DNA of 15,337 nucleotides from Lachnospiraceae bacterium (GTDB taxonomy: Bacteria > Bacillota_A > Clostridia > Lachnospirales > Lachnospiraceae): NCBI GenBank assembly GCA_017614185.1, contig JAGACI010000033.1:1-15337 (forward strand), in the 5' to 3' direction. Made by a program: the position numbers and the translations under genes. The notes beneath the pieces were generated by a model, which saw nothing but the letters and a program-made list of their open reading frames with translations, ran no database searches and was not told where the DNA came from. This document shows, in pieces, positions 1 to 11,200 of this stretch. The number at the start of each line of letters is the position of its first letter. Position 1 is the first letter of the stretch.

Positions 1-425
1 AGGCAGATCTTAATAACAACAAAAACTTCGATGAACCTAATGATGTACTTGTAATCGCGGAAGCGGTAAAAAGTACGGGTTCAACGGCAACGGCTTCTAT
101 CGGCGCCAGTGCAACGGTTGACGAATTGAAAGTCGAATTCTACAACCTCAGCAACTTTGCGAATGTAAGGTCTATTGTTGTTACGGCATACAAGAGCGGA
201 GAATCCGGAACCATAGTTTACACAACACCTACCGGAGGAATCGATGTTTCGGAAGATGAGGCTAAGGGAACTTCATTCGTAAAAACATTTGACTGGTCGG
301 GATACCCGATAGAATCGGATACAAATTACGAATTTGATGTTCAGTACAGAAGTGAAAGTGGCAAAGTACTTGGAGGTCTTTCATTCAAAGTCAAGACTGA
401 GCCGGTTCAAACCACAGGCGAATAA
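1..425 (+). CDS. C-terminal end of a surface protein with an Fn3-like domain (5' end outside window)
   Basis: The frame is open from base 3 to the TAA at 423-425, giving about 140 residues, so this is the tail of a longer protein that starts before the window. A TTG at 126 lies inside the open frame and need not be a start. The last ~100 residues look like an Fn3-type beta sandwich: alternating hydrophobic strands, a 'SDTNYEFDVQY' strand (compare 'PDTTYRINVYF' in the giant protein at 8247) and a final 'FKVKTEP' strand before a short polar tail. No sorting motif or C-terminal membrane segment is visible. The stop is 19 bases from the next start, so it probably belongs to the same operon. By analogy with its neighbours it is probably an N-terminally anchored extracellular protein, but its anchor cannot be seen. 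Confidence 0.75.
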   Translation, partial: ADLNNNKNFDEPNDVLVIAEAVKSTGSTATASIGASATVDELKVEFYNLSNFANVRSIVVTAYKSGESGTIVYTTPTGGIDVSEDEAKGTSFVKTFDWSGYPIESDTNYEFDVQYRSESGKVLGGLSFKVKTEPVQTTGE

Positions 426-444
426 ATAATAGCGAGGGAAAATT

Positions 445-2073
445 GTGAGAAAGATAACCAAACAAAACACCATGTCATTTAATGTGTTGGGCACGCTGAT
501 GGTGGCAGGCCTGGTAGTTTTCTCGGCGGCTGTAGTCTTTGTGGTTAAGAACCGTAACGAGGCGTACACTGTAGCCCCCGGATCCACGGTTTACACCGAA
601 GACAACGAGTACGTTGATATGAAGGAAGAGGGCTCTGTAAGGAAAAAGTGGGACAACAAGTACTACCTGAAAACTGCCGATGACGATGTTTACTGTCTTG
701 GCAAAAATACGGTAATATACGACCCCAATGCCTCTAGTATGACCATTTACGGAGATTCCTACAGAATCAACGGTGACGGAACAGTTGACACTCTTAAGGA
801 TGTAAACGTTGTGGAGGATTTGAATACTCCCAAGATATATAAGCTTCGTGACAGGCTGTATGTCATGACAGGAAAAGACATTGAGTCAACCGACAACAGC
901 CTCTCATCGGGCGGATATGTTACCGTAAACATCCATAAGAGCGGAACCGCAATGATTATGAACGATGATTATTACGTCAACGTTCTTGAGCCAATCATCC
1001 TTGAAAGCGACGGCATGTATTTTGACGTAAGCAGTGAACTTATGGCGATGGATGGAAATGTCGTAAGCCTTAAGAACGTAATCGGAAGTTCGAATCTGTA
1101 CACCCAACGACCTCTTTTGTATACGGAGGGGATTGTAGAGGAACCGGATTCCATGCTTATGGCCAAAAACCCTGAAGTTATCACCATCATGGGCGGTAAC
1201 GGAGGCGCCGGCGGAACCGGTGGAACCGGCGGAACCGGTGGAAACGGAGGCCAGGGCGGAACCGGTGGAAGCGGCGGATTCGGCGGAGACGGCGGACTCG
1301 GCGGAGACGGTGGAGCAGGCGGAAGCGGCGGAACCGGCGGTGTCGGAGGCCAGGGCGGAAACGGCGGACTTGGCGGAGACGGCGGAGACGGCGGACAAGG
1401 TGGAGAAGGAAGTGATGCTTCAATTTCAGCCACCAAGTGGATCAGCTTAAGAAATGCAACACCTGCCGTGTCGAGTATAGACGTTGACTACACGGTTAAC
1501 GACCTTACAAATGACTACATAGATGTATTTCTTAATGTATATGATGTTGCGAACGCCACACATAAAGAAACTGTTCACCTTAGCAAGACCGACAACAGAT
1601 ACACAGTTACAGGCCTTGATCCCGGAACAACCTACAAGCTGGAGATGGGATATAAAGCATACAAGGACAACGGAAGCGGAAGCCTTGAAGAGGTGACAGT
1701 TACCCAGGATGTCATTAAAACAACGACAAAAGCGGATATAGCTTATATCGAGATAAACAAAGTGTCTACAAGTAAAGACACAACAGGGGCAACTCTTGTA
1801 ACGGTTGATTATACCGTAAAGAGCTATGAAGGATACAAACTTACAAGCGCAAGTGTCGGAGTTTACTACAACAGAGGAACAACTGAAGTGGCAAGCAAGG
1901 ATGTTGATACATCAGCGGCAGCCTCGGGCGGAGACAGTCAGAGCATAAGCTTTACCGTGGCTTTGGGAGAAGACATAAGCAATAAGCCGCTTGTTATGAA
2001 GTTTAAATCTGCCGTATATCAGGGCAAAACAGTAACATCTTATTTGTCCGAGGCAACGGGAACCTTACATTAA
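445..2073 (+). CDS. Membrane-anchored surface protein: beta domain, (Gly-Gly-X)24 segment, two Fn3-like domains
   Basis: 542 residues from a GTG start preceded by GAGGG. Residues ~12-34 form one hydrophobic helix after a basic N-terminus (MRKITK), fitting a signal anchor with the rest outside. Residues ~40-245 are a beta-rich domain with no family I recognise; its layout resembles the domains after the anchors at 7515 and 8247. Residues 250-321 are 24 uninterrupted Gly-Gly-X triplets, where X is N, A, T, Q, S, F, D, L, V or E. Residues ~325-428 and ~430-542 look like two Fn3-type domains (for example 'LDPGTTYKLEMGY'). There is no LPXTG or C-terminal helix. The gene lies 32 bases before the c-subunit gene on the same strand, so it is probably co-transcribed with the ATPase. 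It is likely an extracellular fibre or scaffold component; the function is unknown. Confidence 0.9.
   Translation: MRKITKQNTMSFNVLGTLMVAGLVVFSAAVVFVVKNRNEAYTVAPGSTVYTEDNEYVDMKEEGSVRKKWDNKYYLKTADDDVYCLGKNTVIYDPNASSMTIYGDSYRINGDGTVDTLKDVNVVEDLNTPKIYKLRDRLYVMTGKDIESTDNSLSSGGYVTVNIHKSGTAMIMNDDYYVNVLEPIILESDGMYFDVSSELMAMDGNVVSLKNVIGSSNLYTQRPLLYTEGIVEEPDSMLMAKNPEVITIMGGNGGAGGTGGTGGTGGNGGQGGTGGSGGFGGDGGLGGDGGAGGSGGTGGVGGQGGNGGLGGDGGDGGQGGEGSDASISATKWISLRNATPAVSSIDVDYTVNDLTNDYIDVFLNVYDVANATHKETVHLSKTDNRYTVTGLDPGTTYKLEMGYKAYKDNGSGSLEEVTVTQDVIKTTTKADIAYIEINKVSTSKDTTGATLVTVDYTVKSYEGYKLTSASVGVYYNRGTTEVASKDVDTSAAASGGDSQSISFTVALGEDISNKPLVMKFKSAVYQGKTVTSYLSEATGTLH
1192..1407 (+). repeat. 24 tandem Gly-Gly-X codon triplets (9-base period)
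   Basis: Twenty-four consecutive 9-base units each encode Gly-Gly-X with no interruption. The Gly codons are mostly GGC/GGA/GGT and the third codon varies (AAC, GCC, ACC, CAG, AGC, TTC, GAC, CTC and others). Conservation of the Gly-Gly frame with a varying third residue indicates selection on protein structure, not recent slippage. Such periodicity is compatible with polyglycine-II helices packed in a bundle, as known in some phage tail fibres and antifreeze proteins. The segment joins the beta domain to the Fn3-like domains. It also creates long spurious open frames on the opposite strand. Confidence 0.9.
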
Positions 2074-2093
2074 TTCAAAGATTAAATATCTGA

Positions 2094-2351
<258 letters not shown>

Positions 2352-2365
2352 TTGGAGATTAGCAC

Positions 2366-3181
2366 ATGGTAGCTGTGTTTATAGCGATTTTCGTAATCAT
2401 GGCGGTAATGATTTACTTCGTCACAGCATCTTTGCGGATTGTTACGGAAAATGCCAGTAAGAAGGTCAATGTATATTTCCTTTCAAAGCTTAAGGAATAT
2501 GACTCTGACTTCAAAGAAAAAATGAATAAGCTTGAGGAACTAAGAGAGTCCAAAGAGGAAGTCGAGCAGAGAATCAAGGTATTGAAGCAGGATTACAATG
2601 CCATGCAGGTGTCGAGATTTTACAAGCCTCGTCCCGTAATAAGAGATGCGTACATACCGGTTTCCCACTACATAGACAATGGCTTTTTTGCAGATTACAA
2701 GATTGCCAAAAACCTTTTGGTTATGGATAAGCGGAAGATTATCAGAACCGTTCTTGATAAATTCCCTTATCAGGGAAATCTGGAAAGATATAACGCGGCA
2801 AATTCAATTCTGAAACTTTTAAACTTCAATGCCGTTTATGATCTTTGTACCATGGAAAAAATTGAGCAGTTAAAGGTTCTTAATGAGACTCTCAAAAAGA
2901 AAGAGAGAGCGCTTCTTGGTGAATTTATTGAGCCAATGGACGAACTTGAGGAATTCGACATTCTCGATTTCATTTCATGGCTTAAGCAGACAGTGAGTAT
3001 TCAGACTCCTGTTCTGACAGCTTATCTCGGAGAAGAAGACGAGAATTATGATGACGTTGCCGATAACGTTGTCTGCATGTATGACAAGAACGTCTGCGAA
3101 GGAATCCGAATAGTGTACCAGGGCAGATTGTACGACTACAGTATCTACAAATCGAGGAAGAAGAATGAGCACATATATTGA
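2366..3181 (+). CDS. Fused F-type ATPase b-delta-like peripheral stalk subunit
   Basis: 271 residues, ATG preceded by GGAG. Residues ~2-22 are one membrane helix followed by basic residues. Residues ~30-80 are charged and coiled-coil-like (KEKMNKLEEL..., EEVEQRI), the architecture of subunit b. Residues ~85-220 are mainly helical and not clearly recognisable. Near the C-terminus, 239-262 (YDKNVCEGIRI ... YDYSI) follows the conserved end of subunit delta: E. coli delta has DKSVMAGVIIR ... IDGSV. The gene sits between c and alpha, exactly where separate b and delta genes lie in classical operons. A b-delta fusion that links the membrane to the top of alpha3beta3 fits best. Fused b-delta proteins are known in actinobacteria. 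The gene overlaps alpha by 17 bases. Confidence 0.8.
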   Translation: MVAVFIAIFVIMAVMIYFVTASLRIVTENASKKVNVYFLSKLKEYDSDFKEKMNKLEELRESKEEVEQRIKVLKQDYNAMQVSRFYKPRPVIRDAYIPVSHYIDNGFFADYKIAKNLLVMDKRKIIRTVLDKFPYQGNLERYNAANSILKLLNFNAVYDLCTMEKIEQLKVLNETLKKKERALLGEFIEPMDELEEFDILDFISWLKQTVSIQTPVLTAYLGEEDENYDDVADNVVCMYDKNVCEGIRIVYQGRLYDYSIYKSRKKNEHIY

Positions 3182-4496
3182 AAATCTTGTTAACGCCAAA
3201 TTACGTAACATGAAGGATATGAAAAACATATACGAGGTCGGATATGTCTCAAAGGTAAAGGATTATATCTTAGAGGTTGTCGGCCTTGAACAGGTCGGAT
3301 TCTATGAGAGAGTTGTTATCGCAAACCATTCGGTAGGATACGTTACATCCATTGGCAAAAACTCAGTCATGGTAGCGCTGCTTCAGCGAATTGATGCCAT
3401 ATATGTAGGTGACGAGGTTGTAACCACCGGATATGATTTCTGCGCAATGTATTCAAAAGCAGCATTAGGCCACATAGTAGACATATTCGGAGAGGACAGA
3501 CTTGTCGGCGAAAAGTTTGAGAATCTTCGTCCTTGCATGATAGAGACACCGGCAATTCCGATTATGGAGAGGGGAGAAGTATCGAGACCCTTCTACACAG
3601 GAATCGCAGGTATCGACCTAATCTATCCGATAGGATACGGCCAAAGACAGCTTATCATTGGCGATAAGAAAACAGGTAAGACGCAGATTGCAATAGATAC
3701 CATCGTAAACCAGAAAGACAGAAACGTTATCTGCATTTACGTTGCGGTAAACAAAACCAAAAAGAACATAAGAGAACTGTATGACAACCTCATGAAAAAG
3801 GGTGCGATGGAGTACACACTGATTCTTGCGGCATTTAATGATGATGAACCTCCGGTTTCGTTCTTTACCCCTTATGCGGGACTTTCCATTGCAGAAATGT
3901 ATATGAGAGAAGGACAGGATGTTTTAGTGGTTATCGATGATTTGAAATCACATGCTGATATCCACAGAGAAATATCTCTTTTGGCAGGCAAGATTCCCGG
4001 ACGAGATGCTTATCCGCCGGATATATTCTATACACACTCAAGACTTCTTGAGAAAGGCTGCCAGCATAAGGACGGCGGTTCCATAACAATACTTCCCATC
4101 GTAGAAACCAGGGGAGGAGACATAACGGATTACATCTCGACAAACATTATTTCAATCACTGACGGACAGCTTGTTCTTTCAAGGAAGAACTTTGAGAAGG
4201 GATTAAAGCCTGCGATTAACTACGGACTTTCCGTATCCCGTCTCGGAGGTGCGGTTCAGGAAACAAGCATGAAAAAAATCGGCGCCGTTGTACGTCGTAA
4301 GTTCTTAAGCTATCTGGAAACTAAGGAAGTATATCAGCTTGCCAACGTAGATGAGATGAGTCCTGAAATGCAGGCAAACATAGAAGAGGGTGAAAGGCTT
4401 CAGGAGAGGCTTTTGCAGTATAAGTTTTCACCCAGAACTCCTGATGAAATCAAGGCAGATTTCATGGAAGTCGTTGGGGATGAAGTATCCCTGTAA
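3165..4496 (+). CDS. F1-ATPase alpha-like subunit, divergent and shortened
   Basis: 443 residues, against about 500-510 for usual alpha. It has the N-terminal beta barrel (~24-95), a nucleotide-binding domain and a short C-terminal helical domain. Diagnostic alpha features are Walker A GDKKTGKT (166-173, K172), PGRDAYPPDIFYTHSRLLEK (278-297; family [20 protein letters not shown]), ISITDGQ (329-335) and GLSVSRLGG (354-362). In the last, R359 matches the arginine finger that completes the catalytic site on beta. The shortfall is mostly C-terminal: the chain ends soon after the 'YSP'-like segment (FSPRTP, 421-426), so a final helical stretch is missing, and the N-terminus is also shorter. Start: ATG at 3165 with AGGAAGAAG just upstream, inside the b-delta gene. 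Role: the non-catalytic half of the alpha3beta3 head. It is clearly not FliI, V-type A/B or Rho, which lack this combination of motifs. Confidence 0.93.
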   Translation: MSTYIENLVNAKLRNMKDMKNIYEVGYVSKVKDYILEVVGLEQVGFYERVVIANHSVGYVTSIGKNSVMVALLQRIDAIYVGDEVVTTGYDFCAMYSKAALGHIVDIFGEDRLVGEKFENLRPCMIETPAIPIMERGEVSRPFYTGIAGIDLIYPIGYGQRQLIIGDKKTGKTQIAIDTIVNQKDRNVICIYVAVNKTKKNIRELYDNLMKKGAMEYTLILAAFNDDEPPVSFFTPYAGLSIAEMYMREGQDVLVVIDDLKSHADIHREISLLAGKIPGRDAYPPDIFYTHSRLLEKGCQHKDGGSITILPIVETRGGDITDYISTNIISITDGQLVLSRKNFEKGLKPAINYGLSVSRLGGAVQETSMKKIGAVVRRKFLSYLETKEVYQLANVDEMSPEMQANIEEGERLQERLLQYKFSPRTPDEIKADFMEVVGDEVSL

Positions 4497-4521
4497 ACGT
4501 TCTTAGCTGCGGAGAATAAAT

Positions 4522-5316
4522 ATGAGTATACGAAGCGTTGTTAAGGTTATGAACTTTCACTCTCTTTTAAGAGTGGACAAGTCGAGAAACAAGTCCAAGA
4601 AGTATACGGCGATGGAGCAGATACTTACAAGGATGATCGACAACATAGTCAATAACAGAAATATCTCTCTTGACTACAAGATGCATAAGGTTGATTCGAC
4701 CAAACCTGAACTGAATATATACATTGGTTCCGATATGGGGTTTTGCAGTAACTTGAATTCTCTTGTCAAAAAGACCCTCGGAGAGCACCTGGAAGATGAG
4801 ACTAAGGAAGTTAAGCAGATTGTAATCGGCAGAAAGATTAAGCCCTCCGATAAAGAACAGCTTTTATTGTTCCAGACGAGGGAAGAGTATGACGAAGATA
4901 ACGGCAAGGTTATGGGTCTTTTGGAGGAAGCGATAAGAAATCGCTCATATTCAAAAATATCCATAGTTTACAACCACTATTACAATTCGTCTCAGGTTGC
5001 TTTGGTGGACAAGCAGATTTACCCGGTTCCGAAGAATGAAGGAAACCTCGAAGATGACTACAGAGAAGACTTTTCCTTTGAAGGAAACGTTGATGATCTT
5101 TTGGTCAATATGGTGGTTTTGTATGTGAAATACTCCATGGAGATTGCCGCCGCGGCAAGTTACGCTTCGGAGAATATACAAAGACAGAACGTCACGACAG
5201 AATCGCTCAACAAGATTGACGAGCGTGACGAGATAAGGCAGATGGAATTAAGGAGAAAGAACAAGGATAAGCAATTTGCCAAGGTTTTGGACAACTACAC
5301 CAAGACCAGAGCATAT

Positions 5317-5319
<3 letters not shown>
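4522..5319 (+). CDS. F1-ATPase gamma-like subunit (central rotor shaft)
   Basis: 265 residues, slightly shorter than usual gamma (~285). The segment NIYIGSDMGFCSNLN (65-79) matches the family core 'ITSDRGLCGGLN'. The N-terminal helix and the C-terminal long helix (~200-262) that form the coiled-coil shaft are present. The C-terminal one is very charged (KIDERDEIRQMELRRKNKDKQ). The N-terminus is less conserved than in housekeeping gamma (no 'ITKAMKMVSA' string; instead KKYTAMEQILTRM at 26-38). It lies between alpha and beta, as in all F-type operons, with GGAG eight bases before ATG. Its presence shows that the complex keeps a rotor and is not only a static hexamer. Divergence from housekeeping gamma suggests a specialised paralog. 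Confidence 0.87.
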
Positions 5320-6972
<1,653 letters not shown>

Positions 6973-6976
<4 letters not shown>

Positions 6977-7518
6977 CGGATACGCTGATAGGAAATGTGA
7001 TAAACCAGATAATTCTTTTAAAAACCACCATGATCGTTACAGCGGTGGGAACTCTCCTTTTACTTGTTGTTTTACTTCTTTTCTGTCGAAAGTTCTCCTG
7101 GGACAGACGCAATTTGAGAGTTATCGGGTTTTTTTACGAAGCGAGGATGGTTGATTCCGTCCTGCTTTCCCTGTGCCTCATCAGATTCTATCTGGTCGTA
7201 TCCATTTTGGTCACCAAAGGCGCGATATACCCCGTACATATTTTTATGTACGGAGGCCTCGTGCTGATATACGGAGCCATAAGAAGAAAAATCAGAGAGT
7301 TTTTGGTGAGTGTATTCAATGCAGCGTTAATCATGGGACTTCTTTATGTATCAGGCTTTTTGATTTCGTATCTTGAGAATGTCCTTTTTGATGTAAAAAT
7401 ATTGATTGCTCTTGTGTTTTTGGGTATTTTTCTGGTGCTTTACGCACTGTATGATCTCGCCGGCTGTATATCGAACATAATAGACAGCCGTGAGGATAAA
7501 AGGGTGGTAGATGTATGA
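6973..7518 (+). CDS. Five-helix integral membrane protein at the position of a missing membrane stator
   Basis: 181 residues with hydrophobic segments at ~18-38, 60-80, 86-103, 110-133 and 142-163, and basic patches between them (RKFSWDRRN at 39-47, RRKIREF at 104-110). The start ATG shares ATGA with the epsilon stop, and the end shares ATGA with the next gene. I recognise no family. No subunit a gene exists in the window, and this is the only polytopic protein besides c. It could be a membrane partner of the c ring or a platform for the anchored proteins that flank it. It lacks the subunit a signature 'LRLFGN'. An Arg (R71) lies within helix 2, but that alone does not show homology with the essential Arg of subunit a. 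Function unknown; the operon association is strong. Confidence 0.85.
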
Positions 7519-8225
7519 GATTTAGCAGAAAGCCAATGAAAGCCGTTACCATGATTGAGATAGGGGTGGCGGGAGTTTTACTCCTGGTTCTTTCCCTGTT
7601 TGTGTTCTGGTATGTAGACGGATTGTCATCATTTAAGCCACAGTCCGAGCTTCATCAGTTTTATCAGGGAGCGGAGCTTTCATTTTCTGAAGATGCGGTA
7701 TTCAGACAGACCGGGGGAGATATTACCGCCCAGGGGATGCCGGTTATGGAAACACCGCTTTTATACAGAGGGGAAACCAAAATAACTCTGCCCTGCAATA
7801 TGTTACTGATGGTTCCTTCCGAAGGAACAAAAGTCAAAAGAATCAACTACTTTACGACAGTAACCGAAAACGCGGGTCGTGCAACCTTTGCGGCAGCAGG
7901 TAAAACTGCTCAGAGTTTTGGGGGATTTTTGTACGACGGAGGCGATTTATATATCTTTTTGGAGCCTTTCAAACTTTACATCGGAAACACGTCTGTGGAA
8001 CTCCCGGCACTTTCATATGTGAAGGTCAATTATGGGTGCGATGTGGAATATCACAACAGCGAGACAGATGAGGATGTTTTGATGGGCATAAATGATGTTG
8101 CGGTAACAGCACAGGGGCAGTCGGGATTTGTATTAAATCTTGGACTCGATGTTATTTATACGGATATAGGGGAGGCTTTGCTTTATTCTGCCGTTGATAA
8201 AATCGCGGTTATAGAAATGAATTAA
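7515..8225 (+). CDS. Single-span membrane protein with extracytoplasmic beta domain
   Basis: 236 residues. Basic N-terminus (MRFSRKPMK), one membrane helix at ~12-34, then ~200 residues dominated by short beta strands and glycines with no coiled coil. No signal peptidase site or lipobox is evident, so it probably stays anchored with its C-terminus outside. The pattern 'GGDLYIF ... SYVKVNY' near the middle resembles 'RDRLYVM ... GYVTVNI' in the protein at 445 and 'PNGFFVT ... SVLYFTE' in the giant protein at 8247. This suggests a shared membrane-proximal fold without the long repetitive extension. The start overlaps the previous stop (ATGA), with AGGGTGG upstream. No known family is recognised. 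It may be a junior member of a three-protein envelope assembly. Confidence 0.87.
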   Translation: MRFSRKPMKAVTMIEIGVAGVLLLVLSLFVFWYVDGLSSFKPQSELHQFYQGAELSFSEDAVFRQTGGDITAQGMPVMETPLLYRGETKITLPCNMLLMVPSEGTKVKRINYFTTVTENAGRATFAAAGKTAQSFGGFLYDGGDLYIFLEPFKLYIGNTSVELPALSYVKVNYGCDVEYHNSETDEDVLMGINDVAVTAQGQSGFVLNLGLDVIYTDIGEALLYSAVDKIAVIEMN

Positions 8226-8232
8226 GTTTACC

Positions 8233-8240
8233 AAGAAGGA
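8233..8240 (+). promoter_or_regulatory. Ribosome binding site that sets the start of the giant protein
   Basis: AAGAAGGA lies six bases before ATG at 8247, in the 21-base gap after the preceding stop. The ATG is followed at once by a basic MKK and a hydrophobic helix, which supports this start. Confidence 0.65.
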
Positions 8241-8246
8241 AAAGCC

Positions 8247-11200
8247 ATGAAGAAGATATGCTTCGGAGTGGGAGCCGTTATTATTGTGGGGCTCTTGTTC
8301 CTACAGACGAGATTCAATATTTTTTTCCAAATGGATAGAGATGGCTATGCCATTGAAGACAAATCCGTTTCGGCATTACTTATGAACGATCCCGATGAGG
8401 AACCTAAAGAAGGAGGTGCAGCCCTCTATTCTTTTGATGCGCTCGAGTATATTTACAACCGCGGCAGCTCCTACTACATGGGAGAAAACAAAAAAACAAA
8501 GATAGATATGAACTTCCCGTTCATCATTAACGGTGGTGCGGGAGTATGGTTTAGCGATGACAGAACAAAACTTTTTAATGTCGAATATGAAGAGTTTGCA
8601 TCCTACAGGGGACTGTCTGTAACAGACAGAATATCCTTCAACCCGGATGGAAGCAGGGCAGCAGATGATGAATACCTTTTTGCCGGACTTCCTAACGGAT
8701 TTTTTGTAACTCTTGACTCTTTTAGCGTAGATCAGGGTACGGTCAGAGAAGTACCCATGAACAGCGTTTTATATTTCACCGAGAAATACTTCACTTATTG
8801 CGAACTGACAGGTGAGGAGATGATTTACAAGGCATGTAAAGGCATGACCCCCGAGACTCTTCTTACTGTCGGCGATGAAGAGATTACGTATAAACAACTC
8901 TTAATAAACCTCGGAATCACCTACGATAAGACTGTGCCTTCCCCCGCTTCAAAAGAAGCAAATAACGAAATTATCGAGGAACCTGAGAACGAGGAATTAG
9001 AAGAGTTATTTATAGAAGAGGCAGAACCCGAGAAGGAGGAAGTCTCTAAGCCGGAGCGCGAAAAACCCCAACGCGACAAACGTTATAGCAGCATATTGTC
9101 CCCCTTAGAAACAGCTGCTTCCTCCGGCGCCAAATCCAGAAAGTCCTCACCAAGGGGCACCAAAGGCGTAAGACCGGACAACTTAAGACCGGACAAAACT
9201 CCCAAGGACGCTCCGGTGCCCCTTGTGCAGGATTATGTCAAACCCGAAGTCTTGGTTACGGGTGCGAGAGCAGGTGTGTACAGAGTGATGGCAGATGTTA
9301 CTGTCAATGACCCTGCTTCCCGTATAGACAGGCTCAGAAAGGTTCAGTTTGAATTCTATGAGCAGCTCTCGAACGGAAAAGAGGAGCTGTCATACAGAAG
9401 TTATACTTCTGCTTCGGGAACGGTTACCGCAGGCGGAGGAAATATCAAACCGGATACGACTTACAGAATAAATGTGTATTTTACATATCGTAATGAGCAT
9501 GATGAGAGAATTGTTGAATCTGTAGTATCAAATCTTTATGTTACTACAGGCTCTGTCTCATCGGTCGGAGAGATTACGATTAAAGAAGGAGTCGAGAACG
9601 GAATAACCTACAAGGATATTCCTTACTACTATGATAACTACGTTGAAATTACGAATGTGACATATGACAGATCTTCGACCGATGAAGAGGCGGTCTATGG
9701 TCTTGACCCCAAGAACATGATTCTTACGGTTACCAAGAACGGAGCATTTGGAAGTGATTATGTCACAAGTCTTGACGTATCGGATGTTACTGACTTTAAG
9801 AAAGGTACACTGGTCAAATTCAAATCTCTTCCGAATCTTGACTCAAAGAGTTCTTACACCTATGTGATAACCGGTAAGGACTACTTTGGAAATACACTTG
9901 TAATAAATAACAATACGGGTGCGTTTGACACATGTAAATCAAGACCTCAGGGTGTCCTTGAACTGACTGCCAATGTAATAGGAAAGACTGAATTTAAGTT
10001 TTCGATTACGGACCCTGATGCTGCTTCGGTTGCACCGGAAAACGAAGCACAGGCAATAAGGGATGTTTATCTTGTTGTAAGTACCAAGAAGCTTGAAAGA
10101 TACTCCGAAGATTCAACCTTATGGGATGCTGCGCAGGCTTATATTGACAACAGCTGGGAGAGAGTCGGAATCAATACCGAGAATGAGGGTACGGTACACT
10201 TCGTTAAAAGACTTGATAACGACAAATACTCAGTCAATGAAGGAATGCTTACGGTTACCGATCAGGTAATCGAAGCAAACTGCCTTGATTTAAATCAGAG
10301 ATACTATGTATATCTTCTGGCGGATTATGACCTTAACAATAAAAGGGGAGTAGTGCGCCATGGAGACATAGCGGCTATGGAGTTTAAAGCCGCAACGCTT
10401 TCATCATTAGGAAACATTTATATTGATGTCAATATCGCCAATGTTTATGCACACAGTGCAAACATTACATATACAATCAATGATGCCAAAACAAATGAAG
10501 TTCTCCAGGGGCTTCTTTCCGATGTGGTATTTCTTGTTGAAACCACAGAGGGAGACAATCCGGGGGTTCATTCGGGTATTGTTTTCGACGACGATGCCAT
10601 GCATACCTTTACAGGTTACAACTCAGCCGGAAATAAGGATATTACGCCCGGAAGCGTAATGATGGACGGAAACTATTTTGACGGCGGAGACAACTTGCCT
10701 GATGGCCGCAAGGAAGACCTTGCAGGTTTTAAGGACCTCAAAAACAAAAACGTGGTTAACGGAGAGGTTCCTTATTATTTAAATAGCATGACGGACTATA
10801 CCATAAGGCCCATAGTCTATGCTTATTACAACGGTAAAAAATATGAAATGAATGTTTCAATGACAAAGTCAGGCTTTAAGACACTTCGTGAGCCTGCCAA
10901 AGTCACGGTGACGGATGATTTGTTTGCTGCGGGGACACTTCGCTTCAAAGTTAAGATAGAAGACCCCGATGAAGCGATAACGGGTAATTCGGGTCATGTC
11001 GTAGTTCTTAACCTTTATGACAATAACCTAAATTTAACAAGGTCCATACGTGTGCCCAAGAATACGGATGAACCGTTATATTACGAGTTTACGGGACTCG
11101 ATCCGTCAAAGGATTTCACGATGACATTTATAGCCGTCGAGTATAACGAAGGCTATGACAACAAAACCTTTGAATCAAACAAGGTTATATACAAGCATTT

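Noticed and set aside
126..425. A small separate gene starting at TTG 126
   Set aside because: The same frame is open back to the window edge and no convincing ribosome binding site precedes the TTG, so it is more likely the tail of a larger protein.
1192..1407. Tandem 9-base units considered as a CRISPR-like or non-coding repeat
   Set aside because: The period is 9, there are no spacers, and the units stay in frame within a clear coding sequence.
904..1436. Long open frames on the minus strand and in another plus frame (Pro-, Ser/Ala- or Arg-rich)
   Set aside because: They are by-products of the 9-base Gly-Gly-X repeat read in other frames; their composition is pure repeat complement and they have no ribosome binding site.
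7153..7215. R71 in helix 2 of the five-helix protein as the essential Arg of subunit a
   Set aside because: The surrounding residues do not match the subunit a signature, helix order does not correspond, and with no acid in c the Arg would have no known partner.
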